Of a stretch of 64,000 nucleotides of DNA, positions 56,210 through 64,000 are shown one piece after another. The stretch lies in assembly GCF_945862485.1 (NCBI RefSeq), contig NZ_CAMAYF010000001.1, forward strand, positions 193,665 through 257,664. The letters are read 5' to 3'. Origin of the DNA: Sphingorhabdus sp. EL138 (GTDB taxonomy: Bacteria; Pseudomonadota; Alphaproteobacteria; Sphingomonadales; Sphingomonadaceae). Every line of letters begins with the position of its first letter. Within the stretch, counting starts at the first letter, position 1. The notes under the pieces are model-generated. The model was not told where the DNA came from, ran no database searches, and saw nothing but the letters and a program-made list of their open reading frames with translations. The position numbers and the translations under genes are program-made.

Positions 56210-56476
56210 TAGGGTCAGGACCACTTAAATCCACCTTCGCGGCGTCAAAATGGCAAAGATATCGAAGTAAAATGTCCGCTGCAGGCAGTTATTCTGCCTG
56301 CAAGGGCATTTTGCTTTGAGATCGAAGCCATTTTGGCGTCCTTCGGATTTGACCCATACTGTCCATTGCCACGTTGGCAAGCTTGGACTTAGAACCACTA
56401 AGCCCTGCGCTTGCCGCCTTGCACTGAACAGTATGGCCTCAAACCGCGAAGGTGGATTTAAGTGGTCCTGACCCTA
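56210..56476. mobile_element. Two-armed MITE-like element with perfect 33-bp terminal inverted repeats
   Basis: The ends are perfect 33-base inverted repeats starting TAGGGTCAGGACCACTTAAA (56210-56242 and 56444-56476), each bounded by TA, as expected of an element that duplicates a TA target (Tc1/mariner or IS630 type). No transposase is inside. The interior folds into two long hairpins: arm 1 (56241-56340) pairs GGCGTCAAAATGGC with GCCATTTTGGCGTC, then CGAAGTAAAATG with CATTTTGCTTTG, and closes with TGCAGGCAG/CTGCCTGCA; arm 2 (56354-56436) has CCATACTGT/ACAGTATGG, GGCAAGC/GCTTGCC and CTTAG/CTAAG. It ends 64 bases before the crtY start. The rest of the 450-base gap (56091-56209, 56477-56540) shows nothing else clear. 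Confidence 0.85.
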
Positions 56477-56540
56477 TAAAGCTGTGCATTACAGTGGCAG
56501 GCCTCTTTCGCTTGCAGTATGCCTGCGCTAGGACATTGGC

Positions 56541-57707
56541 GTGACTCTCGAAAACATCAAATGCGACGTTGCCATTGTTGGTGGCGGTCTTGCCGGAGGG
56601 CTAATCGCGCTGGCACTCGCCAAGATACGCCCCGAGTTACATGTTGTTCTCATCGAACAAGGCCAAAGCTTTGGCGGCAATCATATCTGGAGTTATTTCG
56701 CGAGCGACATTTTGCCAGAGCATCGGTGGCTGACGGCGCCTTTGGTCACCTATGGCTGGTCGGGTTATGACGTGAATTTTCCCGCGCACAGCCGGTCGCT
56801 TGATAACATTTACTACAGCATCGAATCCGAACATTTTGATCGGGTCTTGCGCAAGGAACTTCCGGCATCGTCCCTCATGCTCGGCCGTGAAGTGAAGGCC
56901 GTATCCCCGCGCCTCGTGGTGCTCGACGGTGCGCAGCGAATTAACGCAGGCGGTGTTATCGATACGCGCGGCGCGGGCGATTTGAATCATCTCGACTGTG
57001 GTTGGCAAAAATTCACGGGGCAGTTGATGCAATTGTCCGAACCGCACAACCTCACCAAGCCAATCGTCATGGACGCCACAGTGGACCAACATGATGGCTA
57101 TCGTTTCGTGTACGTCCTGCCCTTCGGCATGGATAAGCTGTTTGTCGAGGACACTTATTATAGCGACAAGCCACATCATGACCCGCGCATTTTGCGGCAA
57201 CGGCTTGCGGCTTATGCTGACGAAAAAGGCTGGAAAGTCGAACGCATCCTACGTGAGGAAAATGGCGTTCTGCCGGTGGTGATGGGCGGCAATCTGGACA
57301 GCTATTGGAATAGCGGTAGTGGCCGGACCGCCAAGGCGGGCGCGCGGGGTGGCTTTTTTCAACCCGTCACCAGCTACTCCTTGCCAGATGCCGTGCGCAA
57401 CGCGATTTTCATTGCCGAGCAGCCTGACTTGGATGGCGACAAGCTGAACCTCGCGCTGCGGCAACGGGCGGAGACACATTGGCGCAAGGGCACATTCTTC
57501 CGCATGCTAAACCGCATGCTCTTCCGCGGTGCGGATGGTGCAGACCGATACAAGATATTGGAACGCTTTTACCGGCTTCAACCCGACTTGATCGAGCGCT
57601 TTTACGCTGGAAATACAACGGTCGGTGATATGGTGCGTATCCTCTCCGGAAAGCCCCCCATTCCCATAGGACGGGCGATAAAAGCGATCTGGAGCAAAAA
57701 GAAGTGA
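56541..57707 (+). CDS. crtY: Lycopene beta-cyclase
   Basis: Cyclises lycopene to beta-carotene. The 388-residue flavoprotein has the nucleotide loop VGGGLAGGLIALALA (13-27), GNHIWSYF, YYSIESEHFD, the VDQHDGYRFVYVLPF and EDTYYSD segments of CrtY-type cyclases, and TSYSLPDAV. The start is GTG (MTLENIKC) with an AGGA site 9 bases upstream. It is the first gene of crtY-crtI-LOG-crtB; its TGA overlaps the GTG start of crtI by four bases. The MITE lies immediately upstream and may affect its promoter. Confidence 0.96.
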   Translation: MTLENIKCDVAIVGGGLAGGLIALALAKIRPELHVVLIEQGQSFGGNHIWSYFASDILPEHRWLTAPLVTYGWSGYDVNFPAHSRSLDNIYYSIESEHFDRVLRKELPASSLMLGREVKAVSPRLVVLDGAQRINAGGVIDTRGAGDLNHLDCGWQKFTGQLMQLSEPHNLTKPIVMDATVDQHDGYRFVYVLPFGMDKLFVEDTYYSDKPHHDPRILRQRLAAYADEKGWKVERILREENGVLPVVMGGNLDSYWNSGSGRTAKAGARGGFFQPVTSYSLPDAVRNAIFIAEQPDLDGDKLNLALRQRAETHWRKGTFFRMLNRMLFRGADGADRYKILERFYRLQPDLIERFYAGNTTVGDMVRILSGKPPIPIGRAIKAIWSKKK

Positions 57708-59191
57708 GCAAGACAGCCGCCATTATCGGCGCTGGCTTCGGTGGCCTTGCACTCGCCATCCGTCTGCAGTCCGCAGGTATATCGACCACAATCGTCGAAG
57801 CGCGGGATAAGCCAGGTGGCCGGGCTTATTATTGGGAGAAGGATGGCTTCACCTTTGACGGTGGCCCCACCGTGATCACGGACCCGCCTTGCCTAGAAGA
57901 ATTATGGGCGCTGTCCGGTCATAGCATCGCGGGCGACATCGAATTGATGCCGGTATTCCCGTTTTACCGCCTCAACTGGCCGGATGGCACTAATTTCGAT
58001 TATTCCAACGATGCGCCGGGCCTGAAAACAGAGATTGAGAAATTGAACCCCGAAGATGTTGAGGGTTATCGCAAGTTCCTCGAATACTCAAAGGGCGTAT
58101 ATGAACAGGGCTATAAAAAGCTGGGTTCGGTTGCCTTTCTCGACTTTGCCTCCATGATAAAGGCCGCGCCGGCGTTGATGAAATATCAGGCGTGGCGTTC
58201 AGTCTATTCGATTGTCTCGTCTTACGTCAAAGATGAAAAATTGCGCGAAGCGCTGTCGTTTCACACTCTACTCGTTGGCGGCAACCCGATGAGCACCAGC
58301 GCAATTTATGCGCTCATCCATACCATCGAAAAAGAAGGCGGCGTCTGGTTTGCCAAGGGCGGCACAAACCGCCTCATCAACGCCATGGTGACGCATTTCG
58401 AAAGGCTTGGCGGGACCGTTCGTTTGGGCGATTCGGTCGAAGAAATTGAAACACGCAGTGACAAGGTCATAGGCGTGCGGACAAAGTCCGGTTGGCGCAT
58501 GGATTGCGACATGGCCGCATCAAATGGCGATGTGATGCACACATATAAAGACTTGCTGACCCAGAATAAGCGCGGCGAACGGGCCAGCAATGCTTTGCGC
58601 CGAAAAAGCTGGTCGCCTTCTTTGTTCGTGTTGCATTTGGGTATCAAGGGCACATGGCCGGGTATCCCGCACCATATGATATTGTTCGGCCCGCGCTATA
58701 AAGGGCTGCTGGACGATATCTTCAATCATGGTGTCGTACCAAAGGACTTCTCGCTTTATTTGCATCACCCCACCATCACGGACCCAAGCCTTGCGCCCGA
58801 AGGTTGCTCCACCTTTTACGTGCTCGCGCCCGTCGCCCATTTGGGCAAAGCGCCGCATGATTGGGATGGCGATGTGGGTGAGGCAATGAAGGAACGGATA
58901 TTGGACGAGCTGGAACGCCGCCTAATTCCCGATATCCGCAGCCGCATCATGACCCAGTTCCATTATACCCCCGCCGATTTTAGCCGCGACTTGTCCGCCC
59001 ATTTGGGCAGCGCGTTCAGCCTTGAACCCGTATTGTGGCAATCGGCCTATATGCGCGCGCACAACCGCGATGACGCGATTTCAAACCTGTATTTTGTGGG
59101 CGCAGGTACGCATCCCGGCGCTGGCATTCCCGGTGTTGTGGGGAGCGCAAAAGCAACGGCGGCATTAATGCTAAAGGACGCACATATATGA
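57704..59191 (+). CDS. crtI: Phytoene desaturase
   Basis: Introduces four double bonds to turn phytoene into lycopene. The 495-residue enzyme starts MSKTAAIIGAGFGGLALAIRL (FAD loop), with ARDKPGGRAYYWEKDGFTFDGGPTVITDP, the GGNPMSTSAIYALI block and the C-terminal signature FVGAGTHPGAGIPGVVGSAKATA. Length fits CrtI. It starts with GTG inside the crtY stop codon (GTGA) and its stop overlaps the LOG gene start (ATGA), so three proteins are translationally coupled. Confidence 0.97.
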   Translation: MSKTAAIIGAGFGGLALAIRLQSAGISTTIVEARDKPGGRAYYWEKDGFTFDGGPTVITDPPCLEELWALSGHSIAGDIELMPVFPFYRLNWPDGTNFDYSNDAPGLKTEIEKLNPEDVEGYRKFLEYSKGVYEQGYKKLGSVAFLDFASMIKAAPALMKYQAWRSVYSIVSSYVKDEKLREALSFHTLLVGGNPMSTSAIYALIHTIEKEGGVWFAKGGTNRLINAMVTHFERLGGTVRLGDSVEEIETRSDKVIGVRTKSGWRMDCDMAASNGDVMHTYKDLLTQNKRGERASNALRRKSWSPSLFVLHLGIKGTWPGIPHHMILFGPRYKGLLDDIFNHGVVPKDFSLYLHHPTITDPSLAPEGCSTFYVLAPVAHLGKAPHDWDGDVGEAMKERILDELERRLIPDIRSRIMTQFHYTPADFSRDLSAHLGSAFSLEPVLWQSAYMRAHNRDDAISNLYFVGAGTHPGAGIPGVVGSAKATAALMLKDAHI

Positions 59192-59769
59192 AACGCCTTG
59201 CAGTTTATTGCGGGTCAGCAACGCCGGAAAACCCCATATATATTAATGTCGCCCGCGAAGTCGGAAAGGCCTTGGCCAAACGCGGCATTGGCGTTGTCTA
59301 TGGCGGCGGACGTTTGGGCCTGATGGGCGCAGTGGCCGATAGCGCGCTGGAAGCGGGCGGCGAAGTGATTGGCATTATTCCAGAGGCGTTGGTTGGCGCA
59401 GAAGTCGCGCACAAGGGTTGTACCGAATTGCATGTGGTATCTGGCATGCACGAACGTAAGCAACGCTTCACCGACATGTCCGACGGCTTTATCACTATTC
59501 CCGGTGGCGTCGGCACAATGGATGAATTGTGGGAGGCCATTAGCTGGTCGCAGCTTGGCTATCACCAAAAACCCGTTGGCCTGTTGAACGTCGCAGGCTT
59601 TTACGACCAGTTGATTGCGTTTAACCAGAATATGATCGACGTTGGCTTCATCCGGCCACAACATGCCGGGATTATGCTTGTCGATGATGATCTGGGTAGC
59701 TTGTTGGACAAAATGGCCGCTTATGTGCCGCACAAAACGATCTTCCAGATGAAAGCAGACGATCTGTGA
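59188..59769 (+). CDS. LOG-family nucleoside-monophosphate phosphoribohydrolase, short form
   Basis: A 193-residue protein with the full LOG set: VYCGSATPENP, VYGGGRLGLMGAVAD (about 38-51), GMHERKQRF (87-95) and IPGGVGTMDELWE (104-116). Members hydrolyse nucleoside 5'-monophosphates; in plants and some bacteria this releases cytokinins. It is the third gene in the crt operon, coupled to crtI by ATGA and followed by crtB after 28 bases, an unusual place. Its function in carotenoid synthesis is unknown. The longer relative at 25202 shows that the genome has at least two. Confidence 0.93.
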   Translation: MKRLAVYCGSATPENPIYINVAREVGKALAKRGIGVVYGGGRLGLMGAVADSALEAGGEVIGIIPEALVGAEVAHKGCTELHVVSGMHERKQRFTDMSDGFITIPGGVGTMDELWEAISWSQLGYHQKPVGLLNVAGFYDQLIAFNQNMIDVGFIRPQHAGIMLVDDDLGSLLDKMAAYVPHKTIFQMKADDL

Positions 59770-59797
59770 CTTCCCTCTCGCAAGCGGATAGGGGATA

Positions 59798-60721
59798 ATG
59801 GACCGTCCCGCACTTGTCGCCTTTGCCCAAGAAAGCATCTCGCGCGGATCGAAATCCTTTCGCTTCGCCAGCCGCCTGTTTGACCGGACGACGCGCGAAC
59901 GGGTGTGGCTGCTATACGCATGGTGCCGCAAATGTGACGATATGGCCGATGGCCAAGACCATGGCGGCGCGATGGAGGCGGTCACAGACCCGCAGGCGCG
60001 GTTGCAAGTGATACGTGAATTGACCGCAATGGCACTCGCCGGAACGCCTACAAGCGAGCCAGCCTTTGATTGCTTGGGTGTGGTCGCGCGCGAATGTGGC
60101 CTTACGCAGCGCATGGCAGAGGATGTGATCGAAGGCTTTGCCCTCGACGCCGCCGACTGGCACCCGCGCAGCGAAAGCGACCTATATCAATATTGCTACC
60201 ATGTCGCAGGCGCAGTTGGCGTCATGATGGCAGTGGTTATGGGTGTAGCAGCCGATGACGACGCCACCCTCGACCGGGCCTGCGACCTTGGCCTTGCGTT
60301 TCAGCTTGCCAATATCGCCCGCGACATTGCAGAGGATGACGCGGCTGGCCGTTGCTATTTGCCCTATGACTGGCTCGCCAAGCTCGATATCGGGCCCGGC
60401 GAACATATGCAGCCGCATAACCGCGAAAAACTGGCGCTGATGGGTCACTGGCTCGCTGACAAGGCAGAAAACTATGAGGCATCGGCGCGCGTTGGCGCAA
60501 AGCATTTGCCCTTGCGTGCCCGCTGGGCGGTCTTATCTGCCGCCGGGATTTACGGCGAAATTGCTCGCAAGGTACGCGCGTCCGGCGCGCAGGCTTGGGA
60601 CCAACGGATTTTCACCAGCCGACCAGAGAAATTCCGATGGGTGCGCAGGGCGTTTATCGACGCGGTCGCGAACAATCCCCGTGATATGAACCGCGATGCC
60701 TTATGGACGCGGCCTAGCTAA
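59798..60721 (+). CDS. crtB: Phytoene synthase
   Basis: Joins two geranylgeranyl diphosphates into phytoene. The 307-residue enzyme has the first Asp-rich motif DDMAD (47-51) after AWCRKC, the second QLANIARDIAED (169-180) before the DAAGRCYLP segment, and the FAxRLF substrate block at 21-28. Length fits CrtB. Last gene of the crt run; its 3' end overlaps the convergent cysQ-like gene by 21 bases. crtE and crtZ are not in the window. Confidence 0.97.
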   Translation: MDRPALVAFAQESISRGSKSFRFASRLFDRTTRERVWLLYAWCRKCDDMADGQDHGGAMEAVTDPQARLQVIRELTAMALAGTPTSEPAFDCLGVVARECGLTQRMAEDVIEGFALDAADWHPRSESDLYQYCYHVAGAVGVMMAVVMGVAADDDATLDRACDLGLAFQLANIARDIAEDDAAGRCYLPYDWLAKLDIGPGEHMQPHNREKLALMGHWLADKAENYEASARVGAKHLPLRARWAVLSAAGIYGEIARKVRASGAQAWDQRIFTSRPEKFRWVRRAFIDAVANNPRDMNRDALWTRPS

Positions 60722-61510
60722 GCGCAGTTGCGCCGCCCTACCCGACAGGCGCTCCACCGCCGCATGATGAATTCCCGGCGCGCAGCAGATAAGGCCAAAA
60801 TCCAAGGGCTTGCGTTTGTTGTAGCGTATAGGTCTCCCCAACGCGTCTGTGACCACCCCGCCTGCCTCCTGCGCCACCAAATGCGCCGCCGCGATGTCCC
60901 ACTCATGGCCCCATCGCAACGTCGCGACGAGATCTGCACGGTCGCAGGCAACCATCGTCATCCGCATGGCAATGCTATTAGGCTTGGTCACCGTCACGAG
61001 ATCCGCATCCAGTTTTGGCAAATCATCGGCAGGCACGCGCGATCCGGAGAATTCTAAACGCGTGCTGCCCGTCAACCGCTCTCCGTTACAGGTCACGCCT
61101 TCCTTGTGCGCTGCCACCCAGACTTTGCCTTGCGCCGGCGCGGCCATTACGGCGAAAACGGGAAGGCCATCGGCCACTAACGCCACCGAGACGCACCAGC
61201 CGCTGCGCCCGCGGACATAATCGCGGGTACCGTCTATGGGGTCTACCAGCCACAACAGTCGCGCGTCCAGCCGTGATGGGTCATCCACGGTTTCTTGCGA
61301 CAGCCACGCGGCCTCGGGCAAAATGGCGCGCAGCCTTGTGGTCAGCAACGCGTCAACCGCCATGTCGATGTCGCTGACCGGATTATTCTTGTTCTTTTCC
61401 CAAACCTTCGTGTCCGCTGCCGCGCCCGCGCGCCAACTGGCGAAGGCCAATGCCGCAGCCTCTTGCGTGGCGGCTACAACGGCGGCGCGGTCAAGATGCC
61501 GCTCAGGCAC
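60701..61510 (-). CDS. cysQ: 3'(2'),5'-bisphosphate nucleotidase / inositol-phosphatase family (CysQ-like)
   Basis: A 269-residue Mg-dependent phosphatase. Metal-binding motifs are SDIDMAVD, LSQETVDD (Glu), WLVDPIDGTRDYVRG (DPIDGT) and the C-terminal HEWDIAAAHLVAQEAGG (WD). This set is the FIG superfamily; CysQ recycles the 3'-phosphoadenosine-5'-phosphate made in sulphate assimilation and is the likeliest member. The start is uncertain: GTG at 61510 (MPERHLDRAA) is preferred to a TTG at 61516; both overlap the pmbA stop. Overlaps crtB tail to tail by 21 bases. Confidence 0.85.
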   Translation of the reverse strand: MPERHLDRAAVVAATQEAAALAFASWRAGAAADTKVWEKNKNNPVSDIDMAVDALLTTRLRAILPEAAWLSQETVDDPSRLDARLLWLVDPIDGTRDYVRGRSGWCVSVALVADGLPVFAVMAAPAQGKVWVAAHKEGVTCNGERLTGSTRLEFSGSRVPADDLPKLDADLVTVTKPNSIAMRMTMVACDRADLVATLRWGHEWDIAAAHLVAQEAGGVVTDALGRPIRYNKRKPLDFGLICCAPGIHHAAVERLSGRAAQLRLARPRP

Positions 61511-62849
61511 CTGCAATCATCATGCCGTCAATACGCAATGTCGGCACGTTCACGCTGCGGGTGAATTCCAGGTCATTGGCCGCAGTCATGGCCGCAAACA
61601 TGTCCTTCAAATTGCCCGCAATGGTGAATTCGCTCACGGGGCCGGCAATTTCACCGTTGATGATCAAGAAACCCGCGGCACCCCTGCTGTAATCGCCCGT
61701 GACGGGGTTCACGCCTTGGCCTGCAAGCTCATGAATATACACGCCATGTTTTATATCGGCGATCAGTTCCGTGACGCTGATGCTGCCACCTTCCAGATGC
61801 ACGTTGGATGGGCTGACACCCGGTGCGCCGCTGATCCCGCGACTGGCGTGGCCTGTGGGTTCCAGCCCCAATTGCCGCGCCGACGCGCTTTCCATCAACC
61901 ATCCGGTCAGCATGCCCTTTTCGATGATCGAACGGCGCGCGGTAGGCAGGCCTTCACCATCAAAGGCACGTGAACCAAGGCCGCGCATCCGGTGCGGGTC
62001 ATCGATAATAGAAATGCTGCTGTCGAACAATTGCGCGCCAAGCGATTCCAACAGGAAGCTGGTTTTGCGTGCGATCGCCGAACCGCTAATACCGCCGAGC
62101 AAATGACCAACGAACGATCCACCTACGCGTGGGTCAAACACAACGGGCATCTGACCGCTCTTGACCGTGCCGGGGTTCAACCGCTTGACCGCGCGCTCCC
62201 CTGCGCGCGTGCCGATGCTGGCTGGGCTATCAAGGTCGGCAAAATGTCGCGTGGACCGCCAGTCATAATCGCGTTCCTTCGCATCACCATCGCCCGAAAG
62301 CACGCTGGCCGACATGCCATAGCCGGAACCGGATTTGACGCCCGCAAAGCCATGGCTGGTGGCCAGTGCAAAAATACTGCGTCCAGCGCTGGCGCCTGCA
62401 CCTTCACTATTGGTGACGCCCGGTACAGCGCGTGCCGCGTCTTCACATTCCAACGCCGCCGCACGCAGCAATGCTGGGTCAGGGTCAAGGCCGTCATCGC
62501 TGTCAAAATCTGGAATAGCCCCTGTCAGCAAACGGTCCTGCGGCGCAAGGCCGGCATATTGGTCCTCAGGCGCTTCTTTCGCCATATCGATGGCGCGCGT
62601 GACCAGCCCTGCCAGAATGTCGGGGTTCATGTTGGATGATGAAATCGTGGCGGAACGTTGGCCCACAAACACACGCAGGCCGATATCTTCGCCTTCGGAG
62701 CGGGCGACATCTTCCAAATGGCCAAGCCGCACTTGTACCTCCGTCGAGGCATCGCAGACATAAACAGCATCCGCCGCGTCGGCGCCTGCCTTCATGGCTT
62801 GGGAAACGAGATTTTGCGCGCGATCCAGAGCGTGTTGTGGTGTCAGCAT
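61503..62849 (-). CDS. pmbA: TldD/PmbA-family metalloprotease (PmbA)
   Basis: A 448-residue protein of the TldD/PmbA family, which acts in peptide maturation (microcin and CcdA processing) with TldD as partner. Signs are the DIGLRVFVGQRSATISSSN start segment, VFDPRVGGSFVGHLLGGISG, GLPTARRSIIEKGMLTGWLM and the C-terminal GVYIHELAGQGVNPVTGDYSRGAAGFLIING. The HExxxH catalytic motif belongs to TldD and is not expected here. The partner tldD is not in the window. Overlaps the cysQ-like gene by eight bases. Confidence 0.93.
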   Translation of the reverse strand: MLTPQHALDRAQNLVSQAMKAGADAADAVYVCDASTEVQVRLGHLEDVARSEGEDIGLRVFVGQRSATISSSNMNPDILAGLVTRAIDMAKEAPEDQYAGLAPQDRLLTGAIPDFDSDDGLDPDPALLRAAALECEDAARAVPGVTNSEGAGASAGRSIFALATSHGFAGVKSGSGYGMSASVLSGDGDAKERDYDWRSTRHFADLDSPASIGTRAGERAVKRLNPGTVKSGQMPVVFDPRVGGSFVGHLLGGISGSAIARKTSFLLESLGAQLFDSSISIIDDPHRMRGLGSRAFDGEGLPTARRSIIEKGMLTGWLMESASARQLGLEPTGHASRGISGAPGVSPSNVHLEGGSISVTELIADIKHGVYIHELAGQGVNPVTGDYSRGAAGFLIINGEIAGPVSEFTIAGNLKDMFAAMTAANDLEFTRSVNVPTLRIDGMMIAGA

Positions 62850-62895
62850 GATTCCCGCTTAGGCGCGGGCCGTTACAGCGTCAATCAACCGGCCG

Positions 62896-63243
62896 TCAAA
62901 AAACCGTGAATAGCACCGCCAACACAGCCGGAATGGCAATCGCGGCGCCCCACAATTTCAACCGGTCGGTGACATATTGCGTTTCCAGGCCGTCGTCTGG
63001 ATGGGCCGTCGCGCACAGTGCCTGCCAACGCCGCTCCAGATTCCGGCAGAGCGGAATGACGGCAGCGACCAAAAGGACCAAGACAAAATAAGGAAAAATC
63101 GACATTCCGCGTGATTCAATCGTCGGCGTCACCAAAAATATCAACGCCAATGTGTACACCACCAACGCAATAGCGACATGGTCAGACATGCGTTTCGAAT
63201 AGCTTTTATACGCGCGCAAAGACGCTTCTCGGGCTTTTGCCAT
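62896..63243 (-). CDS. Three-helix membrane protein
   Basis: A 115-residue protein with hydrophobic segments at about 22-40, 48-65 and 97-114 and a charged N-terminus (MAKAREASLRAYKSYSKR). No family is recognised. The ATG at 63243 is the only reasonable start, and a clear promoter was not identified. It lies on the same strand as pmbA with a 46-base gap, so cotranscription is possible. Confidence 0.65.
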   Translation of the reverse strand: MAKAREASLRAYKSYSKRMSDHVAIALVVYTLALIFLVTPTIESRGMSIFPYFVLVLLVAAVIPLCRNLERRWQALCATAHPDDGLETQYVTDRLKLWGAAIAIPAVLAVLFTVF

Positions 63244-63312
63244 TTTCTCTCTCCTCTTCCCGTAACAAGACTGTCACTTTCAGGAAGAGGTTTCAAGCAA
63301 TTTTATAATTAG

Positions 63313-63951
63313 CTAGGGGAGGCCCAAAATCTTGTGATTTTGCAAGGATAAGCGCCATTTTGGCCGTTCCATGACGAAGCGTGTGGCCTCTGCGACATTG
63401 GTGGCATTTACACCAATGTCGCCTGCATCCATTGGCTGAATAAGGAAAAGGGTAAATTGCCATTGCTCCATGGCATCCACGTCACTGGTGGGTTGCGGCC
63501 AGACCAACTTCAACTCGTCGCCGGTGCGCTGGACAACGTCCGATCCAGCCTTTGGACTGATGCAGATCCAATCAATGCCGGGATGCACCTCTATCGTGCC
63601 GTTGCTTTCAATCGCGATCTGGAAAGCTTGGGCATGAAGCGCGTCGACGATCCCATCATCCACCTGCAACATGGGTTCGCCGCCCGTAATCACGACATAG
63701 CGATTGTCAGTGCCATCGCCCCATAAAGTAGCGACCTTAGCGGCCAGCGCTTCGGCATCATACCGCCCGCCATTTTCGCCGTCGATGCCGACAAAGTCGG
63801 TATCGCAAAATTGGCAAATGGCAATGGCGCGATCTTCCTCTCGCCCCGTCCACAAATTGCAGCCGGAAAAGCGCAAGAATACCGCGCGGCGGCCCGCATG
63901 CACGCCCTCCCCCTGCAAGGTCAGGAAAATTTCTTTAACCGCGTAGCTCAT
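63313..63951 (-). CDS. queE: 7-carboxy-7-deazaguanine synthase
   Basis: Radical-SAM enzyme of queuosine synthesis that contracts the pterin ring to 7-carboxy-7-deazaguanine. The 212-residue protein has the cluster in the unusual C-x14-C-x2-C form: Cys-31 (SGCNLW), Cys-46 and Cys-49 (ICQFCD). EIFLTLQGEGVHAGR and VITGGEPMLQ are typical. Its ATG overlaps the queC stop (ATGA), so queC and queE form one unit. Confidence 0.94.
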   Translation of the reverse strand: MSYAVKEIFLTLQGEGVHAGRRAVFLRFSGCNLWTGREEDRAIAICQFCDTDFVGIDGENGGRYDAEALAAKVATLWGDGTDNRYVVITGGEPMLQVDDGIVDALHAQAFQIAIESNGTIEVHPGIDWICISPKAGSDVVQRTGDELKLVWPQPTSDVDAMEQWQFTLFLIQPMDAGDIGVNATNVAEATRFVMERPKWRLSLQNHKILGLP

Positions 63952-64000
63952 GCGTAAATCGTTGGATCCGGCAGGCCAGCTTCGGCAAAGCCCTTCGCGC
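63948..64000 (-). CDS. queC: 7-cyano-7-deazaguanine synthase, C-terminal end
   Basis: Only the last 16 residues and the stop codon are inside: AKGFAEAGLPDPTIYA. That ending (GF.EAG..DPT.Y) is the typical tail of alphaproteobacterial QueC, and queE follows with a four-base overlap, as in many genomes. QueC makes preQ0 from QueE's product, so the order fits the pathway. The rest of the gene runs off the right edge. Confidence 0.7.
   Translation of the reverse strand, partial: AKGFAEAGLPDPTIYA

Noticed and set aside
56091..56234. N-terminal extension of the MBL hydrolase into the MITE
   Set aside because: It reads through the inverted end of the mobile element and starts at TTG; the GGGGG site supports 56090.
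59215..60114. Long antisense frame (299 codons) across the LOG and crtB genes
   Set aside because: It lies opposite two clearly recognised genes, shows no family pattern and is a by-product of codon bias.

Overview
The window looks like a chromosomal segment from an alphaproteobacterium of the order Sphingomonadales (Sphingopyxis/Sphingorhabdus-like; the genus is a guess). The basis is a compact crtY-crtI-crtB carotenoid operon, the 180-kDa-type NAD-glutamate dehydrogenase, a short PutA without a DNA-binding domain, a serC-serA-hisZ-purA gene order, sphingomonad-type small hypothetical proteins, and REP-like palindromic repeats. No rRNA, tRNA, CRISPR array, prophage or complete IS was seen. 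Coding density is high; the only gene-free stretch over 300 bases (56091-56540) contains a MITE-like element.

Layout: 1-0.4 kb, start of a sorbosone-dehydrogenase-like gene and a small membrane protein. 0.45-9.4 kb, putA with a hairpin leader, a phytase-like esterase, rpmB, tadA, and a LytS/LytTR two-component pair running into a dienelactone-hydrolase-like gene, then an HD protein and a 41-residue basic protein. 9.5-15.7 kb, the giant NAD-glutamate dehydrogenase divergent from a dicarboxylate/glutamate symporter, with a 17-bp palindrome between them. 15.7-24.4 kb, a methyltransferase, an MFS permease, and the minus-strand serC-serA-hisZ-purA run, then a PepSY protein and a haem membrane protein. 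24.5-30.7 kb, an extensin-like lipoprotein, a LOG-family protein, membrane cytochrome c, pheA, a TonB-dependent receptor and a DUF2171 protein. 30.7-45.9 kb, polA, a DMT permease, a nitrilase-fold amidase, hslVU, an M16 protease, a CinA-like protein, map, argC, an NlpC/P60 hydrolase and an M17 aminopeptidase. 46-54 kb, a Baeyer-Villiger-type monooxygenase, a zinc-ribbon protein, a cold-shock protein, two hypothetical proteins, a Stealth-type phosphotransferase broken by one stop codon, thiC with a TPP riboswitch, and an OmpV/MipA porin. 54-64 kb, a DUF2141 protein, a fatty-acid-hydroxylase-family enzyme, an MBL hydrolase, the MITE, crtY-crtI-LOG-crtB, a cysQ-like phosphatase, pmbA, a membrane protein and queE-queC.

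How the genes fit together: PutA turns proline into glutamate and the NAD-glutamate dehydrogenase turns glutamate into 2-oxoglutarate, with a transporter of the dicarboxylate/glutamate family beside it. The crt operon makes a cyclised carotenoid (phytoene to lycopene to beta-carotene), and the hydroxylase-family gene upstream of the MITE is a candidate for ring modification. Most other genes are housekeeping.

The strongest non-routine signals are: a 267-bp two-armed MITE with perfect 33-bp ends just upstream of crtY; two REP-like families, each present twice in inverted orientation with identical lengths (91 and 86 bp), one of them placed precisely between neighbouring same-strand genes; a terminator-like hairpin in the putA leader; and the single-nonsense Stealth gene. 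No clearly new multi-gene system was found.
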